Shown: positions 25,130-34,081 of the stretch, piece after piece | How the letters are laid out: every line of letters begins with the position of its first letter | How positions within the stretch are numbered: position 1 is the stretch's first letter | Source: DATFDN01 sp963830565 | GTDB taxonomy: Bacteria > Pseudomonadota > Alphaproteobacteria > Acetobacterales > Acetobacteraceae | NCBI GenBank assembly: GCA_963830565.1 | Contig: CAWHMO010000003.1 | Coordinates: 62,001-126,000, forward strand | DNA length: 64,000 nucleotides | Direction: 5' to 3' | Notes under the pieces: generated by a model | The model's input: only the letters and a program-made list of their open reading frames with translations | Databases searched by the model: none | Told to the model about the DNA's origin: nothing | Translations under genes and position numbers: made by a program

Positions 25130-26275
25130 ATGCTGAAGCCAGGAGAGATCGCCGTCGCCGGCGCGTCCGAGACCACGAAACTCGGCACCATCCCCGATCT
25201 GTCGCAGATCCAACTGCATGCCGACGCGGCACTGAACGCGATGGCGGATGCCGGCCTCTCGCCCAAGGACATCGACGGCGTGGCCTGCGCGGTGGAGACG
25301 CCGGTGCAGATCGCGCACTACCTCGGGATCACCCCCAACTGGGTGGACGGCACCTCGGTCGGCGGCTGCTCGTTCATGATCCATGTGCGCCACGCGGCGG
25401 CGGCGATCGCCTCGGGCCTATGCAGGACCGTGCTCATCACCCACGGCGAGAGCGGCAAATCGCGCATCGGCAATCCGCCCCGGTCGGTGCCGCCCGACAG
25501 CCTCGCCGGGCAGTTCGAGCAGCCCTACGGGCCGATGGGTCCGCCCTCGCTGTTCCCGATCCCGGTGCTGCGCTTCATGAAGACCTATAACGTGACGCAC
25601 GAGCAGATCGCCATGGTCTCGGTGGTGCAGCGCGAATGGGCCGGCAAGAACCCGCGCGCGACTTTCCGCGACCCGATCACCGTCGAGGACGTGCTCGGCT
25701 CGCGCATGATCGCCTATCCGTTCCGGCTGCTGCAATGCTGCCTGGTGTCCGACGGCGGCGGCGCGCTGATCCTGACCTCGGCCGAGCGGGCGCGCGACAT
25801 GAAGCAGAAGCCGGTCTATGTCCTCGGCACCGGCGAGAGCGTCGAGACGCCGATGGTGAGCCAGATGGAGGACTTCACCTCCTCGCGCGCCTTCCGCGTC
25901 GCCGGCCCCAATGCCATGAAGGCGGCCGGCATCGCGCACAAGGACGTGGATCACCTGATGATCTATGACGCCTTCGCGCACCTGCCGTTGTATGGGCTCG
26001 AGGATCTGGGGTTCGTCGGTCGCGGCGAGGCGGCTGCGTTCATCGCCGGGCGCAACACCGCGCCGGGCGGCAAGCTGCCGGTGAACACGAACGGGGGCGG
26101 TCTCTCCTACGCGCATTCGGGCATGTACGGGATGTTCGCGCTGCAGGAGAGCGTGCGCCAGATGCGCGGCATCGCGCCGGCGCAGATCGAGGGCGCGAAG
26201 ATCTCGGTCTGTCACGGCGTCGGCGGGATGTTCGCCGCCTCGGGGACAATCGTGTTCGGCAATGAGCGCGTCTGA
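25130..26275 (+). CDS. SCP-x/thiolase-like acetyl-CoA acetyltransferase family protein
   Basis: The 381-residue product belongs to the non-decarboxylating thiolase-like (SCP-x) group that works with DUF35 partners. It has GASETTKLGTIPDLS, a Cys in GTSVGGCSFMIHV at the usual active-site position, MIYDAFAHLPLYGLEDLGF, LPVNTNGGGLSYAHSG with the C-terminal His, and ICVCHGVGG-like SVCHGVGGMFAAS. Such proteins catalyse thiolysis or retro-aldol reactions on acyl-CoAs; the specific reaction is not clear. The CoA-transferase-like gene begins 16 bases downstream. Confidence 0.88.
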   Translation: MLKPGEIAVAGASETTKLGTIPDLSQIQLHADAALNAMADAGLSPKDIDGVACAVETPVQIAHYLGITPNWVDGTSVGGCSFMIHVRHAAAAIASGLCRTVLITHGESGKSRIGNPPRSVPPDSLAGQFEQPYGPMGPPSLFPIPVLRFMKTYNVTHEQIAMVSVVQREWAGKNPRATFRDPITVEDVLGSRMIAYPFRLLQCCLVSDGGGALILTSAERARDMKQKPVYVLGTGESVETPMVSQMEDFTSSRAFRVAGPNAMKAAGIAHKDVDHLMIYDAFAHLPLYGLEDLGFVGRGEAAAFIAGRNTAPGGKLPVNTNGGGLSYAHSGMYGMFALQESVRQMRGIAPAQIEGAKISVCHGVGGMFAASGTIVFGNERV

Positions 26276-26291
26276 ACGGCGCAGGTTCGAC

Positions 26292-27515
26292 ATGTCCGAA
26301 AGCATCTTTTCCGGCCTGCGCGTGATCGACTGCGCGAGCTTCATCGCCGCGCCGGCGGCCGCCACCGTGCTCGGCGACTTCGGTGCCGATGTCGTCAAGG
26401 TCGAGCCGCCCGGTGCGGGCGACGCGCTATCGAGACCTCGGCTGCGCTGCCCGGCCTGCCCGACAGCCCGCACGACTATGCGTGGCTGCTGACAGGGCGG
26501 AACAAGCGCAGCCTGGCGCTCGACCTGAAAGCGGAGGAGGGCCGCGCCATCCTGCACCGGCTGGTGCGCGAGGCGGATGTGTTCATTACCAACTACCCGC
26601 GCGGCGTGCGCCACCGGCTGGGCATCGCGGCGGAAGACCTGGTGCCGCTCAACCCGCGCCTGATCTACGCGGCGTTCAGCGCGTATGGCGAAACCGGGGA
26701 GGAGGCGGAGAAGTCCGGCTTCGAACTCGCACCGCCTGGTGGGCGCGGTCGGGCCTGATGGACTCGGTGCGCGCCGACCACACCGCCCAGCCCGCGCGCT
26801 CGGCCCCCGGCATGGGCGACCATCCGAGCGCGATGGGCCTGTTCGGCGCCGTCATGCGTACACCGCGCTCCTTTATCGTCGCGAACGCACCGGCCAGGGC
26901 GGGATCGTCCACTCCTCGCTGCTCGCCAACGGGCTGTGGGCGAACGGGTTCTACGCCCAGGCGCAGCTCTGCGGCGCCACCATCCATCCGCGCCTGCCCC
27001 GCGATCAGGTGCCGAACGCGGTCAGCAACCATTACCGCACGCGCGACGGGCGCTGGTTCATGCTGGTGATGCTGAACGAGGAGAGGCAGTTCCGTCCCTT
27101 CTGCGCTGCGCTTGGTCAGGCCGGAGCTTGCCGATGATCCGCGCTTCGCCGAAATCCCCGCCCGGCGGGCCAACGCGCAGGCACTCGTCGGGCATGCTGG
27201 ACGACGCTTTCGCCGAGCGCGATCTCGCCGACTGGTTGCCGGTGATGCAGCAGGCCGGCGTCACCTTCGGCCTGGTCGCCACGCTGGACGACATCCCGCG
27301 CGACGCCCAGGCGCGCACGATCGAGGCGCTGGTGCCGTTCGCCGGCCAGGAGAGATGACGGTGATGAGCCCGCTTCCAGGTCGAGGGCGCCAGCGCAAGG
27401 TGCGGCCGCGCATGACGCGGCAGTCGGCGCGCACAGCGCCGAGGTGCTGGCCAGGCCGGATACGACAGCGGCGGAGATCGAGCGGCTGCGCGGGCTGGGG
27501 GTGGTGGGGCAGATC
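26292..27515 (+). CDS. CaiB/BaiF family CoA-transferase (frame-broken)
   Basis: CaiB/BaiF (class III) CoA-transferases move CoA between carboxylic acids. The start gives MSESIFSGLRVIDCASFIA and FGADVVKVEPPGAGD, classic for the family. Later segments in other frames are LLTGRNKRSLALDLK, VFITNYPRGVRHRLGI, GLMDSVRADHTAQPARS and GIVHSSLLANGLWANG. They continue with RWFMLVMLNEERQFRPFC, ELADDPRFAEIPARRAN, ERDLADWLPVMQQAGV and finally AAEIERLRGLGVV. At least five single-base shifts are required. All parts of a 400-residue enzyme are present in order, so sequence error is more likely than decay. The 3' limit is approximate. Confidence 0.82.
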
Positions 27516-27518
27516 CGC

Positions 27519-29251
27519 TCACGCCGCCGTCCAGGATCGCCTGCGCGCACTTCTCCGCCATCATCAGCGTCGGGAAGTTCGTGTTCGCGCAGGGCACCAC
27601 CGGGAAAGATCGAGGCATCCACCACGCGCAGCCCCTCGACCCCGCGCACGCGCCCCGCAGGGTCCGTGACCGCCATCGGGTCGTCCGCGTCGCCCATGCG
27701 GCAGGTGCAGGAGGCGTGCCAGACGCCGACGGCGGCCTTGCGGCAGAACGCCTCCAACTGCTCCTCGTCGCGCAGCACGCCCTCCAGCGTGAACTCCTCC
27801 ATGATGAGCTTGCGGATCAGCGCCGAGCGCAGCGCCGCCGGGCCGTCCAGCAGCCGGGCCAGCGCGTCGGTCAGCAGTTTGTTCTTGCGGTTGATGGCGC
27901 CGACCTGGCGCACCTTGTCGCTGTAGCTGGCGGGGAACGGATCGTCGGTGACGGCGCGCATCGCCGGCGATCGCGTGCATCATCGCCGACATGCGCACCC
28001 CCTCCATCAGCCGATCGAGGTCGCGCCGGTCGGAGAGCAGGTTGAACTCGACCGTCGGATGGTCGCGCCAGTCGCGCGAGGCGAGGCGGACCTGCCCCGC
28101 CTCGGAATAGGTCTTGTAGACCGAGAGGATGAACGAGCCGATCTGCTCGCCGACCGCGTGCCACGAGGTCTTGTTGGTCACGCCGAGGAACATGTCGCCG
28201 CTCGGCACGCCTGGAAGCTTGGACGTGTAGCGCAGCGCGACGAACATGTGCCGCCGCGTCCAGTCGGTCAGGATTCGCGCATGCGGCCTCAGCCATGCCG
28301 CGACGGCGACCGCCGGATGATCCATCAGCCGCTGGCCGACGCCGGGCAGGTTCGCGCGCACCTCGATCCCGAGCGCGCGCAGATCGCCGGCCGGGCCGAT
28401 GCCCGCGCGCAGCAGATGCGCCGGGGAGTGGATGGCGCCCGAGGACAGGATCACCTCGCCGCGCGCGGAACCGCGTCGGGCGGCCGGCCACGAGCGCGTC
28501 GACGCCGACGCAGCGCAGGCCGTCGAACACCAGGCCCGTCACCTGCGTATCCGTCGAGATCGTCAGGTTGGCGCGCTGGCGCGTGCCCGGATCGAGATAG
28601 CCGATCGCCGCCGAGACGCGCCGCTCGTAGAGGTTGGAGATGGTGATCGGATAGTATCCGTCGCGCCATTCGCCGTTCTGGTCGGGGATGAAGTCGAAGC
28701 CCGCCTCGCGGAACGCCTCGGCGACCGCCTTGGCGTGCTCGGGCCAGAGGTCGGGGAAGATGCGGCGGACCGGGATGCGGCCCTCGCTTCCGTGCCAGCG
28801 CGCGTCCTCGGGCGCGTGGAAGTCCATGTCGCGCTCGACCCGCTTGAAGAACGGGAGCACGTCGTCCCACGCCCATCCGCGCGCGCCGCGCCTCTCCCAC
28901 TCGTCGTAGTCGCTTGGCGCGCCGCGATTGGCCAACTGGCCGTTGATCGAGGAGCCGCCGCCCAGCACGCGCGCCTGCTCGTATTTGCGCAGCCGCGGGC
29001 GCGGCGCGTCGGGGCGGTTGTGCGGCACGACTTCCGTCGTGACCTTGAGCTCGGTCCAGTGGAAGCGCGGGTCGAGATAGGCGGTGCCGGGATAGGAATT
29101 GAGGATTTCGGGCGGCACCTTGCCATGCGGCGTGTCCGGACCCGCCTCGCACAGCAGCACCGCGTGATTGGAGCGCGCGGAGAGCCGGTTGGCGAGCACC
29201 GAGCCGGCCGACCCGCCGCCCACGATGATGGTGTCGTAGCGCTTCCGCCAT
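27519..29251 (-). CDS. GMC-family FAD-dependent oxidoreductase (frame-broken)
   Basis: GMC oxidoreductases oxidise alcohols with FAD. The N-terminus has YDTIIVGGGSAGSVLANRLS (FAD dinucleotide motif), RVLGGGSSINGQLANRGAP, and LSSGAIHSPAHLLRAGIGP (second GMC signature) in a shifted frame. The C-terminal catalytic part has GVWHASCTCRMGD, where the usual GTxxM/His is HASCTCRMG, and VVDASIFP followed in yet another frame by CANTNFPTLMMAEKCAQAIL. Shifts are near 28470, 27960 and 27610, and probably one right after the start. Ends are approximate; the 3' end meets the CoA-transferase convergently. Confidence 0.82.
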
Positions 29252-29379
29252 CGTGCCCCCCACCGCACGTTCTTCGCGCAAGGATGCTCTACCCCGCCAC
29301 TGGCGCGCAACCCGCGTGCCTGGACCGTAGCCTGACGATCGAGCTAGCGTCAGCGGCGACGGAACGGGGAAGCACGTCG

Positions 29380-30828
29380 ATGGGTTTGGCCGAGTTGCCA
29401 CGTGACGGGCTGGTTGCCGTGGTCAAGCGCGACTGCCCGACCTGCGTGTTGACCGCCCCGGTGCTGGAGGAACTTGCGCGGCTTCGCCCGATGGTCGTGA
29501 TCACGCAGGACGATCCGGCCTTTCCCGATGCCGTTCCGGTCCGCGTCCACGACGCCGCGCTCGATGTATCGCACCGGCTGAAGGTCGAAATCGTGCCGAC
29601 GCTGATCCGCATGGAGGGCGGGCGCGAGGTCGGCGCGCATTATGGCTGGGACCGCGCCGAGTGGCAGCGCGTGGCCGCGGGCCGAGGGAATCGGCGACGG
29701 CCTGCCCTCGTTCCGTCCGGGGTGCGGTGCCAGGAACATCGAACCCGGCGTGCTGGAGCGGCTGAAGATCCGCTTCGGCGAGACTGGCATCACCGCGCGC
29801 CGGATCGAGATCGGCGCGCGAGGAGGACGAGGTCGAGGCGATGTTCGAGCGCGGCTGGTCGGACGGCCTGCCGCTGGTGCCGCCGACCGAGGAGCGGGTG
29901 CTGCGGATGTTGCAGGGCACGGCGCGCGATCCCGCCGAGATCGTCGGGCTCGCGCCGTCGGACCTCGCGCCCGCCACGGTCGAGAAGATCGCCATCAACG
30001 CGGTGATGGCCGGCTGCAAGCCCGAGTATCTGTCCGTCGTGCTGGCCGCGGTGGAGGCGGTGCTGGACGAGGCGTTCGCCATGCATGGCGTGCTGGCGAC
30101 CACGATGTATGTCGGCCCGGTGCTGGTGGTGAACGGCCCGGTGCGCCGGCAGATCGGCATGAACGCGCGCGGCAACGCGCTCGGCCAGGGCAACCGCGCC
30201 AACGCGACGATCGGGCGCGCGGTGCAACTGGTGATCCGCAACATCGGCGGCGGCCGCCCGCAGGAAGTGGACCGCGCGACGCTCGGCAATCCCGGCAAAT
30301 ACACCTATTGCTTCGCCGAGGACGAGGAAGGCTCCTGCTGGGAGCCGCTGGCGGTGGAACGCGGCCTGGCGCCCGGCGTCTCCGCCGTGACCGCTTTCGC
30401 CGGATATGGGCTTGCAGGGCGTGGTCGATCAGAAGTCGCGCACGCCGGAAAGCCTGGCGCGCAGCTTCGCCGAGTGCCTGAAGGCGATCTTCAACGTCAA
30501 GCTGGCGCCGGCCTGCGATGCAATGCTGGTGGTCTGTCCCGAGCACGAGCGCACCTTCCGCGACGCCGGCTGGAGCAAGCGGCGCCTCTACGACGAGCTG
30601 TACCGGCTGTGCGAGATGCCGGGCGACGAGCTCGTCGCGGGTGCCAAGGGCATCGCCGAGGGCGGGCCGGCATCGCTCGCGGGCAAGCGGGTCAACAAAT
30701 TCCGGCCGGGCGGGCTGATGGTGGTCCGCGCGGGCGGCGGGGCCGGGATGTTCTCCGGCATCATCGGCGGCTGGGCGGCCAGCGGCGAACGCGGCTCCAG
30801 CCCCGTCACCAAGGAGGTACGATCATGA
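29380..30828 (+). CDS. thioredoxin-like domain protein upstream of UGSC selenoprotein (frame-broken)
   Basis: The N-terminal 100 residues look like a thioredoxin fold with a CPTC redox motif (VVKRDCPTCVLTAPVL) and the cis-Pro region EIVPTLIRMEGG. A second part follows that I do not recognise as a named domain: GWSDGLPLVPPTEERVLRML, GNALGQGNRANATIGRAVQL and KYTYCFAEDEEGSCWEP. Its end in another frame is MGLQGVVDQKSRTPESLARS and FRPGGLMVVRAGGGAGMFSG. Shifts are near 29680, 29820 and 30400. The stop overlaps the start of the selenoprotein gene (ATGA), so the two are coupled and probably function together in a redox reaction. Confidence 0.7.
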
Positions 30829-31337
30829 GCGTGCTGCTTGATCCCACGGCCGAGCGAAGCCCCGGCATCCGCCCGCGCCTGTCCCGGCCCGAGCGGCTGG
30901 ACGGGCTGACGGTCGGCATCCTCGACATCTCCAAGCCGCGCGGCAACGTGTTCCTCGACCGGCTAGACGAGATGCTGTCGGAGCGCGGCATCCGGGTGCG
31001 GCGCTACATGAAGCCGACGATGACCCGCCCCGCGCCGCTTCCCTTGCGCCAGCTGATCGCGGGCGAGGTCGATGTGGTGATCGAGGGCTTGGCCGATTGA
31101 GGCTCCTGCACGTCGTGCTGTACGCATGACATGGCTGATCTCGAGAGTCGCGGCATTCCCGTGGTCGGCGTCGCCACCACGGAGTTCATCGACGCCGCCG
31201 CCGTGCAAGCGAAATCGCTCGGCACCGACCCGGCCTATGTGTTCATCCCGCATCCGGTGCAGGACCGCACCGACGCCGAACTGCGGGAACTGGCGGAGAG
31301 GCATGCGAAAGAGATTTTGATGCTGCTCGCCGGGTGA
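30825..31337 (+). CDS. UGSC-family selenoprotein (in-frame TGA = selenocysteine)
   Basis: The frame runs MSVLLDPTAERSPGIRPRLS to VVIEGLAD, meets TGA at 31098-31100, and continues without a break as GSCTSCCTHDMADLESRG to a second TGA at 31335-31337. Read with selenocysteine at position 92, the product is 170 residues with the motif U-G-S-C-T-S-C-C, which defines the UGSC (seleno)protein family. Both halves look coding: GLTVGILDISKPRGNVFLDR before, VVGVATTEFIDAAAVQAKSL and GTDPAYVFIPHPVQDRTDAE after. AAGGAGGTA precedes the start. selC and selA lie 2.6 kb downstream on the other strand. Its reaction is unknown to me; a thiol-redox or reductase role is inference from the U/C cluster and the CPTC neighbour. 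Confidence 0.88.
31098..31135 (+). promoter_or_regulatory. candidate bacterial SECIS element after the Sec TGA
   Basis: Directly after the TGA, GCAC (31108-31111) pairs with GTGC (31115-31118) around a GTC loop, with a further C/G pair outside. Bacterial SECIS elements are short hairpins within about 40 nt of the UGA, with an exposed G or GU in the apical loop that SelB binds. The position and loop fit; the stem is short. Confidence 0.5.
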
Positions 31338-31405
31338 TGCTGCCCGCTTGACCCCCTTCCAAAGGGAGAGGGAGCGTGTTGGGCACGATTTGTGCGTTCG
31401 CCGCC

Positions 31406-31429
31406 CCCTCTCCCGCTTGCGGGAGAGGG
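31406..31429. repeat. REP-like inverted repeat
   Basis: CCCTCTCCCGC and GCGGGAGAGGG form a perfect 11-bp stem with a 2-base loop. It lies between the convergent selenoprotein and OmpA-like genes. The core is the same as the repeat inside the murE 3' end at 6617-6638. Confidence 0.65.
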
Positions 31430-31444
31430 TCGGGGTGGGAGTTC

Positions 31445-32546
31445 TTACCCGATGATGATTTCCACCCGCCGGTTCTGCGGTTCGCGAACACCGGGGCCGG
31501 TCGGCACCAGCAGATGGGTCTCGCCGAAGCCGCGGATCGCGATGGCGTTGCGCGGCACGCCGACGCCGTACAAGTTCGGTGGCGACAGCTTCCGCGCGGC
31601 GCACCGACAGGGCTTGGTTGTAGCGTGCCGAACCGGACGTGTCCGTATAGCCGTTCACCCGGATTTGCGTGTACTGGACGCGGGTGGACGCGTCGGCGGC
31701 GGAGCGGACGATCTGGCGGGCCCGATTGGTGAGGGTTGCCTGGTTCCAATCGAAGAAGACGAGATAGGAGCGCGCGGGTTGGGGCGCCGGAGCCGCCACG
31801 GGCGCGGGAACGGCGGGGGAGGCGGAGGCGGGCGGCGGGACCGAGAAGGCGTAGCGGACGCCGAGTGTGAAACTATGGTTGAGCTGCGGCCCCACCGTAA
31901 CCCGGACCGGGATGCGGCCAATGGGTGTTGCGACACTGGTGCTGTATTGCTCGCCCCCCGTGACATCCAGGAAACGATACTGGGCCGTCAGCGAAAGGCC
32001 GGGCACGTTCGGGACGGGAAAGGCGAGGCCGGCAATCGCCTGGTAGGCAAACTTGCCCGAACTCGTCAGGTCGTTCCAGATATAGCCAGCACCTGCGCCC
32101 AGGTACGGGAAAACGTACCGGCTCCCTACGTCGAAGTCGTACAGCGCGTTTCCCATGACGCCGTAGCTCAATACGTGAGCCGAGGCGATCGAGGATGGCA
32201 GAGTCCCGGAAAATCCGGTGCCGGGAATCGGCCGGCCGAAGATCGTGATGGGAGGCAGCGTGATCGAAGGCGGGCGGATGCCGTTGCGCAGGAAATCGCC
32301 TTCTACTTCCACCCGCCAGCCGTTACCGAACCCGTAGCCGATGCTGCCCAGGGCGGCGAGGCCATTACTCTGGTCCAGCTTGAGGCCAAGGCTGCCGACG
32401 CCGGGTACGGTGGGCGTGACCCGGATCGCCTGCTGGAGGTCGTAGCCGGCCCCCGCGCCTGCATAAAGGCCCTGGATCGGTTGAGCCCGGGCGGCCACGG
32501 GCGCCGCGAGCACGGCGATGGCCAGTAGAATGGAGCGCAAACGCAT
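31445..32546 (-). CDS. OmpA-family outer membrane protein 1 (frame-broken near the C-terminus)
   Basis: The product starts MRLRSILLAIAVLAAPVAAR with signal cleavage expected after ARA. An eight-strand-type beta-barrel follows (GLYAGAGAGYDLQ, YVFPYLGAGAGYIWNDL, FTLGVRYAFSVPP), then a Pro/Ala linker, then a periplasmic OmpA/Pal peptidoglycan-binding domain (LVFFDWNQATLTNRARQIV, NGYTDTSGSARYNQALSVRR). A one-base shift near 31580 moves the end REPQNRRVEIIIG into another frame. The domain binds diaminopimelate in peptidoglycan. It is one of a tandem pair; a stem-loop terminator separates it from the second copy. Confidence 0.85.
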
Positions 32547-32581
32547 CGTGGCTTTCCCTCCCGTGCGCGACCGCAACGCAA

Positions 32582-32605
32582 ACGGGGCGCCTTTCGGCGC
32601 CCCGT
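32582..32605 (-). terminator. rho-independent-type terminator after OmpA-like gene 2
   Basis: ACGGGGCGCC and GGCGCCCCGT form a perfect 10-bp stem; on the minus strand the loop is GAAA. It is followed by TTTGCG. It lies 31 bases after the stop of the upstream OmpA-like gene and before the start of the next. Confidence 0.75.
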
Positions 32606-32635
32606 CGTCGCGTCTTAGTCGCGGTCGCCTCAGCG

Positions 32636-33746
32636 TTAGCGAATGATGATCTCGACGCGGCGGTTCTGCGGCTCGCGCACGCCGGGGCCGGTCGGCACCA
32701 GCAGATGCGTCTCGCCGTAGCCGTGGATCGAGATCGCGTTGCGGGGCACGCCGTCGCGCACCAGCTCGGCGGCCACGTTCTCGGCGCGGCGGATCGACAG
32801 GCGCTGGTTGTAGCTCGGCCTGCCGGAAGTGTCGGTGTAGCCGTTGACCTCGATCTGCGTGTACTGCACGCGGCGCGAGTTCTCCGCCGCCTCGCGGATG
32901 ATCATGCGGGCGCGATCGGTGAGCGTGGCCTTGTCCCAATCGAAGAACACCAGGTACGACCGGGCCGGGCGCCGGGGCCGGGGCCGCGACGGGGGCCGGG
33001 GCCGGGGCGGCGCCGGCGGGGTCACGCCGAACGTGTAGCGGAAGCCGACCAGCACCGCGTGGTTGAATTCGTTCGCCGAGGCGGATCTTGCCGGTGATCG
33101 GCACACCGCCGGCCGCCGGCGTGACGCCGGCGTCGAAGTCGCGCGCGAGCTGGCCCATGAAGCGGTATTCAAGGGTCAGCGCCAGGCCGGTGTAGCCCAG
33201 CGGGACTATCGTGCCGAGGATCGCCTGGTAGGCGAACGCGCCGCGCCTGTCGTTCGAGGTCAGGCGGTCGGCGCCGCCCGGCGGATAGACGCGCAGGTTG
33301 GACAGCTTGTCCCACTGATAGCCCGCGCCAACGCCGAAATACGGCGCCGCGATACGGGATGTACGGCGACAGGTCGAACACGACGTTGACCATCGGCCCG
33401 TATTTCTTCTCGTTGCCGCCAGCGGCAGGCCGGGAAGCCTCGAAGCTGGTTGAACTTGTTGTTCGCGGATGTCGCCTTCCAGCTGCAGGCTCAGCCCATT
33501 GCCGAGCTCGTAGCCCATGTAGCCAAGCGCTATGGGACCGACGTCCGTGCGGAGCTTGAGGCCGGTGTCCGTGCCCCCAGTTCCCCTGACACTGGTGGCT
33601 GTCTCGATCTTCTCATCCTGCATGTAGTTGGCGCCGACGCCGGCGCCGACATAAAAGCCGCTGAGGTTCGGGGTCGATCATCTGCGCCCGCGCGGCCATC
33701 GGCAGCGCCAGCACGGTGGCAGCCAGGAGCGTACTCCGAAGCTTCA
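32636..33746 (-). CDS. OmpA-family outer membrane protein 2 (frame-broken)
   Basis: This is a paralogue of the OmpA-like gene beside it. The signal peptide MKLRSTLLAATVLALPMAAR is in one frame. The barrel segments GGTDTGLKLRTDVGPIALGY, YFGVGAGYQWDKLSNLRVYP and LEYRFMGQLARDFDAGV are in others. The C-terminal OmpA domain (VFFDWDKATLTDRARMII, NGYTDTSGRPSYNQRLSIRR, VREPQNRRVEIIIR) is intact. Indels are seen near 33675 (an extra C in a C-run), 33445, 33355 and 33075. As each half is conserved, sequence error is likely. Confidence 0.82.
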
Positions 33747-33950
33747 TATCCGTTCTCTCCTCGTTGTCGTTCCGCGCCGGCGGGGCACGGCTGACGCCTG
33801 ACGCCGCGGCGGCGCCGCTGTCCGGTGCGCAGAACCTAGCGGCGGAATCGGAATTAAACGAGGGGTCACCGGAGGTTTAGCAGGGGGTGTTGCCATCCCG
33901 CCACATTGCTCGGGCAAGCCGGCCACAGGCGAGCAAACGGCCAACCCCGG

Positions 33951-34043
33951 CGGAAGAGAGCAGGAGTTGAACCTGCCCGGGACCGCGCGGCGGCCCCAAC
34001 CGGCTTTGAAGGCCGGCCGACCCACCGGGACCGCTTCTCCTCC
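33951..34043 (-). tRNA. selC: tRNA-Sec (selenocysteine, anticodon TCA)
   Basis: The minus strand gives a 93-nt tRNA with the special Sec shape. The 8-bp acceptor stem GGAGGAGA pairs with TCTCTTCC (one G-T wobble). It has an extended D arm, an anticodon stem GCCGG/CCGGT-type around CTTCAAA (anticodon TCA), and a long variable arm GGGGCCGCC...GCGGTCCC. The T arm is GCAGG-TTCAACT-CCTGC. The variable arm and TTGGGGCCGCC match bacterial selC closely. The genomic 3' end after the discriminator G is CCG, so the CCA is not fully encoded. It lies 38 bases downstream of selA on the same strand. Confidence 0.93.
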
Positions 34044-34081
34044 GCGCCCAGTATCGCCGCCGCTCCGCGGCCAGGCAACGC

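Noticed and set aside
18145..30400. Further selenocysteine TGA codons in the broken genes
   Set aside because: The breaks need frame changes, not TGA readthrough; homologous sequence continues in another frame each time.
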